Source: CAWAHD01 sp963781785
Lineage (GTDB): Bacteria; Planctomycetota; Planctomycetia; Isosphaerales; Isosphaeraceae
DNA length: 64,000 nt
Direction: 5' to 3'
NCBI GenBank assembly: GCA_963781785.1
Contig: CAWAHD010000002.1
Coordinates: forward strand, 4,464,001-4,528,000
Position 1 is the stretch's first letter; every line of letters starts with the position of its first letter. The position numbers were made by a program, and so were the translations under genes. The notes under the pieces were generated by a model. It had not been told where the DNA came from, did no database searches, and saw nothing but the letters and a program-made list of their open reading frames with translations. Below are positions 56,355-64,000 of this stretch, piece after piece.

Positions 56355-59276
56355 TCATCGAGTTGCTCGGTTACCAAGTCCGCGGTTTTTCTCATCGGAG
56401 CCGGGGTTGGCCTGTGGGTTGCCGTCGGAGTCGAGCACGTGCACGATCTGGGCGTAAGGCAATTCCTTCAGCTTGGGCTCGATCACCTTGCGATCGCCGA
56501 TGACCAGGATCGTCAGGTGCTCAAAATCGATGTATTTCCTCGCCACGCGGGCAACATCGTCCGTGGTAACCGCCTCGATCTTCGACTGGTACGTCGTGAA
56601 GTAATCGTCGGCCAGGCGGAACACCGCCAGCTCGGACAACGTGGCGGCCTGTGCACGAGTCGTCTCGAACCGCGACGGAGAACTCTTGATCAGCCGGTCC
56701 TTGACGAAGGCGAGCTCCAGGCCAGTGACGGGCCGGGAACTGGCGATGTCCTTGATCTCCTTGAGCAGCTCGAACAGTGCCTCCTTGGTCGTGGCTGTTT
56801 CGACCGAGGCGGTGGCGGCGAACAATCCGGAGCCCTGGCGGAAGGAAAAGCTCGACCGAGCGTCGTAGGTGTACCCCTTGTCTTCGCGCAGGTTGAGGAA
56901 GATCCGACTGGAGGGCTGGCCGCCGAGCGCGCCGTTCATGACCAGAAGCGGGAAGTAGTCAGGCGTATTGCGGGGGACGCCCACGTGCGCCACAGTCAGG
57001 AGCGACTGCGCCGCCGCCGGCCTGTCAACCAGGTAGATCGTCAGCGGTTTGGGCGGCGGCGGATCGGGATACTTCCGCTCCGGCGGCTGGCCGGGCTTCC
57101 AGTCATGCAGTGCCTGCTCCAGCTTCGCCGTGATCGCGTCCGGCGTCGTATCGCCGGCGACGATCAGCGCCGAGTTATTGGGCAGGAAGACCGTCTTGTA
57201 AAAATGGACCGCGTCGTCGCGGCTCAGTCCCTTGACTGACGAGATCGTCTCGGTGCGGCCGTAGGGGTGACTCGATCCGTAGAGCAGCTTGGGAAGAACG
57301 AGGCGGGCGATTCCTGAGGCAGTCTCACGCCGCCGCAAGAGTGCGGCCAGCCGTTCCGTGCGGATTCGCGCCAATTCCTGCTCGCGGAACGACGGGTGCA
57401 ACAGCACATCGGCGAACAGCTCGATTGCCTTGGCCTCGTGCCTGGTCAAGGTCGCGAGCGACAGGCTACTCGACTCCAGGCCCCCGCTGGAGCCAAGTGC
57501 GGCGCCGATCTCCGACAATTCGCCGGCGAGCTTGATGGCATCACGCGACTCGGTCCCCTCCCTCAAAAGGTGTGCCGTCATCGCTGCCAGGCCCTCCTTT
57601 CCCGGGGGCACCACGTCTTCGCCGCCTCGGCAGATCAGTTGCAGCGTCAAGGTCGGCAACCGGTGCTGCTCGGCGATCAGGACTTCGAGACCGTTTGAAA
57701 GCTTGCGGCGAACGACCGGCGGCGGAGTGAAGTGTGGGTTCGGGGCGACTTCCGGCACCTTGCTCCGGTCGAACGCGTCCTTGATCGCCGGCGCCGCCAG
57801 GGCCGTGCCGGCATCGTTTTCCGCTTGGCGGCCGACGATCACCTGTGCGGCCTTCGGAACAGGGGGCCGGCGGGATCCGAGAGACGCCGGGCTGCGCCGG
57901 CGGTCGGCGACGACCTCGGACGCCTTCGGAGTGGGGGGGCCAGGAATGATGTCGAGCCGCACACGTCCGCCCGTGAGGTGCTTTCTCGCCACCCGTCTGA
58001 CGTCCTCGGGCGTGACGGCGAACAGCTTCTTCAAGCGGGCGGCATAGGCCGTCGGGTGGCCGAATTCGACATTGTTGGCATTCAGGAAATCGGCCAGCCG
58101 CGTCGCTGACTGGAGATTGAAGATCAGCGACGTCTCGTAAGCGTTCTGGGCTTTCACCACCTCGTCCTCGGTCGGCCCTCTGTTCTTGAGGTGCTCGATC
58201 TGCTCCTCCGCGATCCTGACCAGGTCGTCGAGTTTCTGGCCCGGACGGGCGGTCATCGTCACGACAAAGTTGCCGCGCACGTCGAACTGGCGGCTGGAGG
58301 CGATCGCCTGGACCGCCAGTTGCTTGTCGAAGACCAGCGCGCGATAGAGCCGGTTTTCCCTGGGGAGTTGACCGAGCACGGCAGCCAGGATCTGAAGCGC
58401 CTGGTCGTCGGCATGGCCGCGCTCGACGGTGGTCCAGAAGAGCTGCGTCCGCGCCTGCGAGACCGGCTCGGTCCTCGTGACGTACCTTGAGGTGACCATC
58501 AGTCGATTCGGTTTCAGCTTCCGCACTTTCGGCCCTGCGGGGAGCGGCCCGAAGTACTTTTCGACCAGCCGCTTGGCCTCCTGCGGATTGAAGTCGCCGG
58601 TGATGGCGAGGCTGGCATTGTTGGGCGTGTAGTAAGCTCGGAAGAACCCCGATACGTCGGCGAGACTGGCAGCCGAAAGGTCGGCCATCGAACCGGCGAC
58701 GCCATGAAGATCTGGCTGGTCCGACGGGTTCAAGTCCGCGAGCATATTCTCCGTCGACTGCGCGTACGGCACGTCGTCAATCCGCTGCCGGCGCTCGTTT
58801 TTGACCACGGCGCGCACGTTGTCGAGCTTGCGCTGCGTCAAGGCGGGCAGTAGGAAACCCATGCGATCGGACTCCAGCCAGAGGGCCAGCTCCAGACCTC
58901 CCGAGGGCACGGTCTCGAAATAGTTGGTGCGGTCGACGCTTGTGCTGGCGTTAACCTGGGCGCCGAGCTTTTCGAGCAGGGTCTGGTACCTCTGATCGTG
59001 GTGTTCCGATCCCTGGAACATCAGGTGCTCGAACAGGTGGGCGAAGCCGGTGCGCCCCTTTTGCTCGTTCTTCGAGCCGACCTTGTACCAGATATTCACG
59101 CCGACCAAAGGCGCGGTGTGGTCCTCGTGCAAGAGGACCTCCAGACCGTTTGGCAGCGTGAATTTCTCGACCTTCAACTCGGGGATCCGTGGCTGGCGAT
59201 CGGCTGCGTGAGCTGGCGCGGCCGTGAGGAGCGCCAGGAAGACCGCGGCGACGTGCGCTCGAATCAAGTGAGGCAT
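56355..59276 (-). CDS. Double-domain M16 zinc metallopeptidase
   Basis: 973 residues with a signal peptide (AAVFLALLTAAPAHAAD). Two M16 units are fused. The first carries the inverted zinc motif HLFEH (residues 80-84) and a downstream Glu in VVKNERRQR. The second (from about residue 530; LSNGLEVLIAEQHRLPTLTLQL) lacks HxxEH, as is usual for the inactive half. Typical late motifs: YYTPNNASLAITGDFNP in unit one and FLPNNSALIVAGDTTPDAI in unit two. Predicted periplasmic or exported clam-shell peptidase that degrades peptides. It ends close to the convergent pseudogene and starts opposite 59616. Confidence 0.93.
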   Translation of the reverse strand: MPHLIRAHVAAVFLALLTAAPAHAADRQPRIPELKVEKFTLPNGLEVLLHEDHTAPLVGVNIWYKVGSKNEQKGRTGFAHLFEHLMFQGSEHHDQRYQTLLEKLGAQVNASTSVDRTNYFETVPSGGLELALWLESDRMGFLLPALTQRKLDNVRAVVKNERRQRIDDVPYAQSTENMLADLNPSDQPDLHGVAGSMADLSAASLADVSGFFRAYYTPNNASLAITGDFNPQEAKRLVEKYFGPLPAGPKVRKLKPNRLMVTSRYVTRTEPVSQARTQLFWTTVERGHADDQALQILAAVLGQLPRENRLYRALVFDKQLAVQAIASSRQFDVRGNFVVTMTARPGQKLDDLVRIAEEQIEHLKNRGPTEDEVVKAQNAYETSLIFNLQSATRLADFLNANNVEFGHPTAYAARLKKLFAVTPEDVRRVARKHLTGGRVRLDIIPGPPTPKASEVVADRRRSPASLGSRRPPVPKAAQVIVGRQAENDAGTALAAPAIKDAFDRSKVPEVAPNPHFTPPPVVRRKLSNGLEVLIAEQHRLPTLTLQLICRGGEDVVPPGKEGLAAMTAHLLREGTESRDAIKLAGELSEIGAALGSSGGLESSSLSLATLTRHEAKAIELFADVLLHPSFREQELARIRTERLAALLRRRETASGIARLVLPKLLYGSSHPYGRTETISSVKGLSRDDAVHFYKTVFLPNNSALIVAGDTTPDAITAKLEQALHDWKPGQPPERKYPDPPPPKPLTIYLVDRPAAAQSLLTVAHVGVPRNTPDYFPLLVMNGALGGQPSSRIFLNLREDKGYTYDARSSFSFRQGSGLFAATASVETATTKEALFELLKEIKDIASSRPVTGLELAFVKDRLIKSSPSRFETTRAQAATLSELAVFRLADDYFTTYQSKIEAVTTDDVARVARKYIDFEHLTILVIGDRKVIEPKLKELPYAQIVHVLDSDGNPQANPGSDEKNRGLGNRATR

Positions 59277-59615
59277 GCTGTCACCCCCTGAGGTGCTCGG
59301 CCCCGATCATCCCTCGCCGGTGTTCCGACGACGCTCGCAGGCTTTGAACCAGGCTCGGGCACATCGCAGCTCGTCCTGCCGGACACGGATCTTCGGCCGT
59401 GCTCCGATCGAGTCCATTCCAAGGGGGACTCGACATGTGAATGATAACCGGAGCGAAGTGACTGCTCCAACGGATTTCCGGAAGGGCCCCGCTGCGCGCC
59501 GCGCGAGACGGGGCAGCCCCAGCTCGCGATGGGCTTCATCCCGTACCATCCGGCGCGGTATCTTCGACGTTGATTCATCGATTCAGAGCTGACGCCAAAC
59601 CGGGAGTGTGATGTG
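59277..59615. other. Divergent promoter region
   Basis: About 340 bases between the start of the M16 gene (leftward) and the hypothetical at 59616 (rightward). No gene is supported. The promoters of both genes should lie here; I could not pick out convincing -35/-10 boxes. Confidence 0.4.
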
Positions 59616-60500
59616 ATGGGAATCGCCGTACATTCCACAAACGATTTCTGCAATCGAGTGGCACTGCTTGGCGTCTTGCTGTTGACCGGGGTTGCGCGTG
59701 CCGCGGATCAACCGGCGAAAGAGAAGATCGACGCCAAATTGCTGGCGATTCACCGGGACGAGGCGAAACGGTGGGAGATCTTCGTCGATAGAGCGCGGAC
59801 GAAAAAGGCCGACTTCGTGTCAGAGCCGGTCTACCGTTGGACCAACGCCTCCCGCGCCGACGGCCAGAGCGGGGCGATGTTCGTCTGGACGTTCGAGGGG
59901 CGTCCCGTGGCGCTGGGCGGGGTGTTTTCGAATCCCGAGGCGGGCCGTCGCATCATCATGCATGAGTTCCATGCCCTCGGGCCGCTGCGGCTCTTTCCGC
60001 GCCTCAAGGAATCCAACCTGGAATGGCTCCCCGGATCCGCTGTGCCCTTGCAGTTACTTGAGGGCGCGCCGGGGCCCGAGGCAACAGCCAAAGGGCGCAC
60101 GCTCCAGATCCGGGAACTGGCCCGGGAATTCACGGCTCATACGGTTGACGACCTCGGAGAGCGCTGGCAACTGCGGCTATTATCCCGTCCGCTGTATCGG
60201 TATCAGATGGCTGAGGGCGGCGTGATCGATGGAGCCATCTTTGCATTCGTCAGCGACGCGGGAACCGATCCCGAGATCGTCTTGGTCCTCGAGGCGGTGA
60301 ACGACGGAAAGAAGGAGACGTGGCACTACCGGACCGTCCGCTTCTCGATCTCGAGCCTGTACGTGCAGTACAAGGGGAAGGAGCTATGGAGGTCATTGCG
60401 GGACCGTGCGACGGGAATCATCGACAACCCGAACAATACCTACGGGCTGATCCGTGATCGATTGATTGACGAACTGCCGGAAATCCGTGGGCGCCCTTGA
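59616..60500 (+). CDS. Exported planctomycete hypothetical protein
   Basis: 294 residues from ATG 59616. The signal peptide (VALLGVLLLTGVARAAD) is followed by an acidic and basic helical start (AIHRDEAKRWEIFVDRARTKKADF). The body includes YRWTNASRADGQSGAMFVWTFEGRPVALGGVFSNPE, FHALGPLRLFP and LRLLSRPLYRYQ, a pattern I recall from planctomycete-specific uncharacterised proteins. No catalytic motif is visible. Probably secreted. The start was chosen at the ATG directly upstream of the signal peptide. Confidence 0.75.
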   Translation: MGIAVHSTNDFCNRVALLGVLLLTGVARAADQPAKEKIDAKLLAIHRDEAKRWEIFVDRARTKKADFVSEPVYRWTNASRADGQSGAMFVWTFEGRPVALGGVFSNPEAGRRIIMHEFHALGPLRLFPRLKESNLEWLPGSAVPLQLLEGAPGPEATAKGRTLQIRELAREFTAHTVDDLGERWQLRLLSRPLYRYQMAEGGVIDGAIFAFVSDAGTDPEIVLVLEAVNDGKKETWHYRTVRFSISSLYVQYKGKELWRSLRDRATGIIDNPNNTYGLIRDRLIDELPEIRGRP

Positions 60501-60605
60501 CAAGGGCACGTGAGCCTCGTCGGCGCTGGCGGAATGTCCTTTATCGAGCCAGTCCGGCAAAAGGCGCACAACGGGCGATTGATTGGCGGCGAGGCGATTG
60601 ATGAC

Positions 60606-61064
60606 CTAGGGCGCAACACCCAGCAGGCGGAGCGTCTTGGTGTCAGGCTCACCCTGGAAATACGTTTCGAGCAGCCGATGGAACACCGACCCCGCCGGGG
60701 ACACTCGGGCGAACAGGGTTGCGCACGACTTCAGCTTCATGTCGTCGGGAGAGCCGAAGATCTCGGACGCGGACCGCCCCTGCACCTCGAGCACCGCCTG
60801 GGCGCAGTCCCTCAGCCGCGGCCCGAGAACAGGGTGGTTCAGATACGCCTCGGCCTCGGCCAAGCTCTTGATCGCGTACCGCTTGGACATCGAGCTGAAC
60901 CCCAGACCATCGAGCTGCGGGAAGATGTACCACATCCAGTGCGATCGCTTCCGACCGCTGCGGATTTCGGACAGCGCCTGCTCGTAATCGTCGGCCTGCG
61001 CCCGGACGAAGCGAACGAGGTTGTACGGGTCCGAACCGCCGCCGGGTTCATTTACGTCTGCCAT
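60606..61064 (-). CDS. DUF1810 family protein
   Basis: 152 residues, the normal size. Strong family signatures: YNLVRFVRAQADDYEQALSEIRSGRKRSHWMWYIFPQLDGLG, then RYAIKSLAEAEAYLNHPVLGPRLRDCA, and SPDDMKLKSCATLFARV near the end. DUF1810 (calpastatin-like fold) proteins are cytosolic and uncharacterised. The gene is convergent with 59616-60500 and appears monocistronic. Start at ATG 61064. Confidence 0.92.
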   Translation of the reverse strand: MADVNEPGGGSDPYNLVRFVRAQADDYEQALSEIRSGRKRSHWMWYIFPQLDGLGFSSMSKRYAIKSLAEAEAYLNHPVLGPRLRDCAQAVLEVQGRSASEIFGSPDDMKLKSCATLFARVSPAGSVFHRLLETYFQGEPDTKTLRLLGVAP

Positions 61065-61689
61065 AAACCGCCTCCGCGCGTCTGACAGCCAAGCTCAGCG
61101 CATCGACCCGCCGTGAGTTCGCACCGATGATACCAATACCGTGCGCGCTGGCCCGATCAGGATTTCCGTCCTCTGCGCGACCCGTTGGCAACCGGCTTGA
61201 GCTCGAAGTCGGTCACGCGCAACAGGTCTTGGCGTCAGATCCATGTCATGATCCACCCGCAAAACAAGTATCAAACCTCGGTCGCTTTATCTTTCCTGCT
61301 TGCAACAACGTCTCTCGTTTGTAAAAACCGCCCTATTCGGGAAGGACGGCGCATCTTGATGCCTGGCTACCCCCCCAACCGAGCCGGCGAGCCGGCATCC
61401 TTCGAACATTCAGCCCGACTGATGTTTACGGCAAAGGCACTCGATCGCGACGAGGCGAATGGACTCCGGCATGCCTGGACACCCGGTTTGCGGCACAGCA
61501 ATTGCTAACAATCGCGGTCGCTAGATCATCTCTTGCTGCCCGCACTATTCACGTCTCGATGCACAGCGGGGTTCCTCGGTCAAGCGGTCGAACGACGTGG
61601 CTGGGGCTGATTCGGTCGCGGATGGGACTTGGGTCGTGATGGCGATCGTCATGAAGGCGATCAGCGTCGGCTCGAACAGGAGGTTCGCG
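61065..61689. other. Intergenic region, no gene seen
   Basis: About 625 bases between the divergent DUF1810 and PEP-CTERM genes. Slightly AT-richer near 61240-61330. No hairpin, RNA or convincing reading frame. Confidence 0.4.
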
Positions 61690-62766
61690 ATGGCCGCATG
61701 GAAGCCGCTGGCCCTGGGCATCACGATCTGGGGATTGACGGGAAGCGTGGTCCATGCCGACCCGATCTCGTGGCCCAGCGGTCTGAACGACTGGATGATC
61801 TACCTGGCCGCACCGAGCGGTGGAGGGAGTGTTGCGCCTCCCCCTGTGAGCTATCACGTCGTGAGCAGTCAGAACACGCCCGCCCAGCCGGTTCCCGTGT
61901 CGCCCTCACAACCCACACCAGTGCAACCGTCCCCGAGCGGGCCGGTGAACGTCGTTGCCAATACACCGTGGGTTGTCGTTCCCCCCACGCCGCCGGTTAC
62001 GGTCAGCGCTCCGAGCTTGGCCGTGTCGGCTCCGGCACCCTCGCCGCCTGTTTCGACAGGTCCTGTCGACGGTTACATCAACCTCGGCGCCGGGCCTTAT
62101 CCACTGGCGAGCACCATCACCACCGGGGGCACCCAGCCCTGGTATCAAAGCACGCAGATCGCCAGCCTCTTCGGTGGTCAGCCGACCACACAGCAAATCC
62201 AGAGCTTCGACAACACGATCCTTCAGCGGGTCCAGCAAACCTTCAGCCAGAGTGGCATTTCTGTCAGTTTGACCGACAACCCGAACGTCCCCGCCCTGCA
62301 CACGATCAGCCTGGTCTCGAACAGCGCGAGCGCGTCGCTCGGCAGCGCGATCGGGATGACCCAGGTGGGTCACAGCGGCTTCAGCTTCATCGATCAAATC
62401 GCACCGTCGGCCCAGACGCTCGACCAGCTCGAATGGATCGTCGCCCACAACATCTCGCACGAGATGATGCTGGCCTTCGGGGTTCCCGAGAATTACGACC
62501 AGACGGGGAATTACGTCGACTCGAAGATGGCGAACTGGTCGATGATGGTGAACGCGAGCTCGACATTCAGCCCGGCTGCGGCCCAGGCTATCTCGCAGGC
62601 GCTCGCTATCCAGAATGATGGCAACACGGGATATCAGCTTGGCGCCCAGGAGGTCAATCCGTCGGCCGTTCCCGAGCCCGCCACGATTGGCCTCTGGATC
62701 ATCGGTGCGGCGTCGGCCCTGGTGATGGCACGGCAGCGAAATCGGCGGCACCGCGCTGGGGAATGA
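61690..62766 (+). CDS. PEP-CTERM protein with metzincin-like segment
   Basis: 358 residues from ATG 61690, behind AGGAGG at 61678-61683. A signal peptide (LALGITIWGLTGSVVHAD) is followed by a long Pro/Ser/Val linker. A folded domain (about residues 125-320) contains DQLEWIVAHNISHEMMLAFGVPENY, which has the HExx....GxxE layout of metzincin proteases but with Leu and Glu where the second and third His should be. The C-terminus is AVPEPATIGLWIIGAASALV followed by a basic tail, a classical PEP-CTERM sorting signal for exosortase. Probable surface protein; protease activity is doubtful. Confidence 0.85.
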   Translation: MAAWKPLALGITIWGLTGSVVHADPISWPSGLNDWMIYLAAPSGGGSVAPPPVSYHVVSSQNTPAQPVPVSPSQPTPVQPSPSGPVNVVANTPWVVVPPTPPVTVSAPSLAVSAPAPSPPVSTGPVDGYINLGAGPYPLASTITTGGTQPWYQSTQIASLFGGQPTTQQIQSFDNTILQRVQQTFSQSGISVSLTDNPNVPALHTISLVSNSASASLGSAIGMTQVGHSGFSFIDQIAPSAQTLDQLEWIVAHNISHEMMLAFGVPENYDQTGNYVDSKMANWSMMVNASSTFSPAAAQAISQALAIQNDGNTGYQLGAQEVNPSAVPEPATIGLWIIGAASALVMARQRNRRHRAGE

Positions 62767-62919
62767 ATACGGAATCCGAAGAGAAGACCCTGTCTCGCGA
62801 GTCTGTGACGGTTGTAGCCCGGCTTGCCGAAGTTCGGTAACATACGAACTGGCCCACAGCCTCAAGAGACGCTCGACTCGACTGGCCAACGAGCCCACAA
62901 CGCGAGAGAGGAGACAAGA

Positions 62920-63942
62920 ATGCGCGGCCTGATCGCTTCGATCACACGGGTTTGGGCGACGACGGCGCTCGTCGTGCTGGCTGCTTCGGGATTCGCACTG
63001 GCCCAGGCAGAACCGAAGGCCCCCTCCCAACCGGCCAAGCCGGCGAAGCCGGCTGCCGCGGCCAAGCGAGCGCCGATCTATGACAAGCAGGCTGATGCCA
63101 AAGCCCAGGTTGAAAAGGCGATTGTCCGGGCGAAAAAGAACAATCAGCGAATCCTGCTGATGTTCGGCGGCGACTGGTGCGGGTGGTGTCACAAGCTCCA
63201 CGAGCTCTTTGCCAGCAACCTCGCGATCAGAAAAACAATTTATAACGAATATGTATTGGTCATGATTGACCTGGAGTCGCCGAACGCGGCGGAGCTTTTG
63301 AAGACATGCAAGGAGGCGCTGAGCCCCGAGGAGCTGAAACAGGGTGTGGGCTATCCGTTCCTCGCCGTACTCGACGACGGGGGCAAGGTCATCAGGGCGC
63401 AGCGGACCAACTCCCTGGAAGAGGGCGACCATCACGACCCGCAACGCGTCGAGGAATTCCTGAGCCGGTGGATGGTCCCACGCCAGGACGCAAAGGCCTT
63501 GCTGACGAATGCACTGTCGCGCGCGAGCTCGGATGACAAGCAAGTTTTTCTGACCTTCGGAGCACCGTGGTGCGGCTGGTGCCACCGCCTCGAGGACTGG
63601 CTGGCCCAGCCCGAGGTGTCGAGTATCGTCGAACGCGACTTCGTCGTCACCAGGATCGACATCGAACGGATGACTGCGGGCAACGACGTCATGTTGCAAT
63701 TTCGAGGTGACGCGCGCGGTGGAATCCCCTGGTATGTGATCCTCGACGCCAATGGCAAGAAGCTGGCGACCTCTGACCAACCCGGCAGCAACATCGGATA
63801 TCCGGCCTCACCCACCGAGATCGACCAGTTCCTGGCGTTGCTGAAAGGACAAGTCCATCACATCGATGCCAGGGGGCTCGACCAGCTTCGAAAATCGCTG
63901 AACGAAAACGCGGAGAAGATCAAGCAACAGGCTCGCCGCTGA
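62920..63942 (+). CDS. Exported protein with two thioredoxin-like domains
   Basis: 340 residues from ATG 62920, with GAGAGGAG upstream. A Sec signal (ATTALVVLAASGFALAQ) and an Ala/Pro/Lys linker are followed by two thioredoxin-like domains. The first has MFGGDWCGWCHKLHEL (residues about 85-100) and cis-Pro YPFLAVLDDGG; the second has TFGAPWCGWCHRLEDW and IPWYVILDANG. Both CxxC centres are intact and of the thiol-disulphide type found in DsbD-gamma and thioredoxin_7 proteins. Presumably a periplasmic disulphide reductase or chaperone. A 624-residue open frame on the opposite strand is a composition artefact. Confidence 0.88.
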   Translation: MRGLIASITRVWATTALVVLAASGFALAQAEPKAPSQPAKPAKPAAAAKRAPIYDKQADAKAQVEKAIVRAKKNNQRILLMFGGDWCGWCHKLHELFASNLAIRKTIYNEYVLVMIDLESPNAAELLKTCKEALSPEELKQGVGYPFLAVLDDGGKVIRAQRTNSLEEGDHHDPQRVEEFLSRWMVPRQDAKALLTNALSRASSDDKQVFLTFGAPWCGWCHRLEDWLAQPEVSSIVERDFVVTRIDIERMTAGNDVMLQFRGDARGGIPWYVILDANGKKLATSDQPGSNIGYPASPTEIDQFLALLKGQVHHIDARGLDQLRKSLNENAEKIKQQARR

Positions 63943-64000
63943 GCCAATCGTCGTTCCTGTGAGCACCCGCTCACCCGGGCAAGTTTGGGATCCGCACCCG

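Noticed and set aside
61906..63780. 624-residue open frame on the minus strand
   Set aside because: It lies antisense to two well-supported genes with signal peptides and clear domains. The translation has no family match and reflects high-GC third positions.

Overview
The window is high-GC DNA that looks like a chromosome fragment of a planctomycete, most likely of the Isosphaeraceae type. The evidence is: an N-terminal 'LE.LE.R.LLS'-type motif on large secreted proteins (10455, 26809); PEP-CTERM sorting tails (41472, 44636, 61690); ECF sigma factors with long membrane or secreted extensions or paired with Ser/Thr kinases; a B12-dependent class II ribonucleotide reductase; and many intergenic hairpin repeats. 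I found no rRNA, tRNA or CRISPR array.

Layout. 1-11.3 kb: the end of a membrane Ser/Thr kinase with TPRs, a RicT/PSP1-type protein, a Zn/Cd-type P1B ATPase, a membrane-tethered ECF sigma protein with a Gln-rich tail, a DUF4432 epimerase-like protein and a secreted protein. 11.5-19.7 kb: a Tat-exported DUF3500 protein, nrdJ, rplU (bL21), an SH3b-like protein and a secreted TlpA-like thioredoxin. 20-26 kb: small RHH-like, DUF433 and PIN-like genes of toxin-antitoxin type, then an ECF sigma/Ser-Thr kinase pair. 26.8-41.4 kb: one very large secreted protein gene with a 504-bp tandem repeat array. It is interrupted by a roughly 4.4-kb mobile element carrying two DDE transposases, and its distal part resumes with a metallopeptidase-like stretch, a Calx-beta domain and other beta domains. 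41.4-46.3 kb: an accessory stretch with two PEP-CTERM gene remnants flanking an AAA+ ATPase/subtilase module whose protease has lost its catalytic core, followed by a sink of hairpin repeats. 46.2-64 kb: vapBC, ribBA, a tandem hairpin array, a secreted two-gene unit with a sialate-esterase-like protein, an HD hydrolase, a sugar-binding lipoprotein, MaoC, a CoA-binding protein, a double M16 peptidase, DUF1810, a PEP-CTERM protein and a double-thioredoxin protein.

Two themes stand out. First, mobile DNA and repeats act at several scales: a four-cistron transposon, a 504/1512-bp higher-order repeat, a 30-bp tandem hairpin array and MITE-like inverted repeats. Second, at least twelve otherwise well-conserved genes or gene remnants are broken by single-base frameshifts, often in G/C runs or next to CCGCGG or CGCGCG. 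This points to consensus errors in the assembly as much as to true pseudogenes. I report these as single genes spanning the shift and state where it lies.
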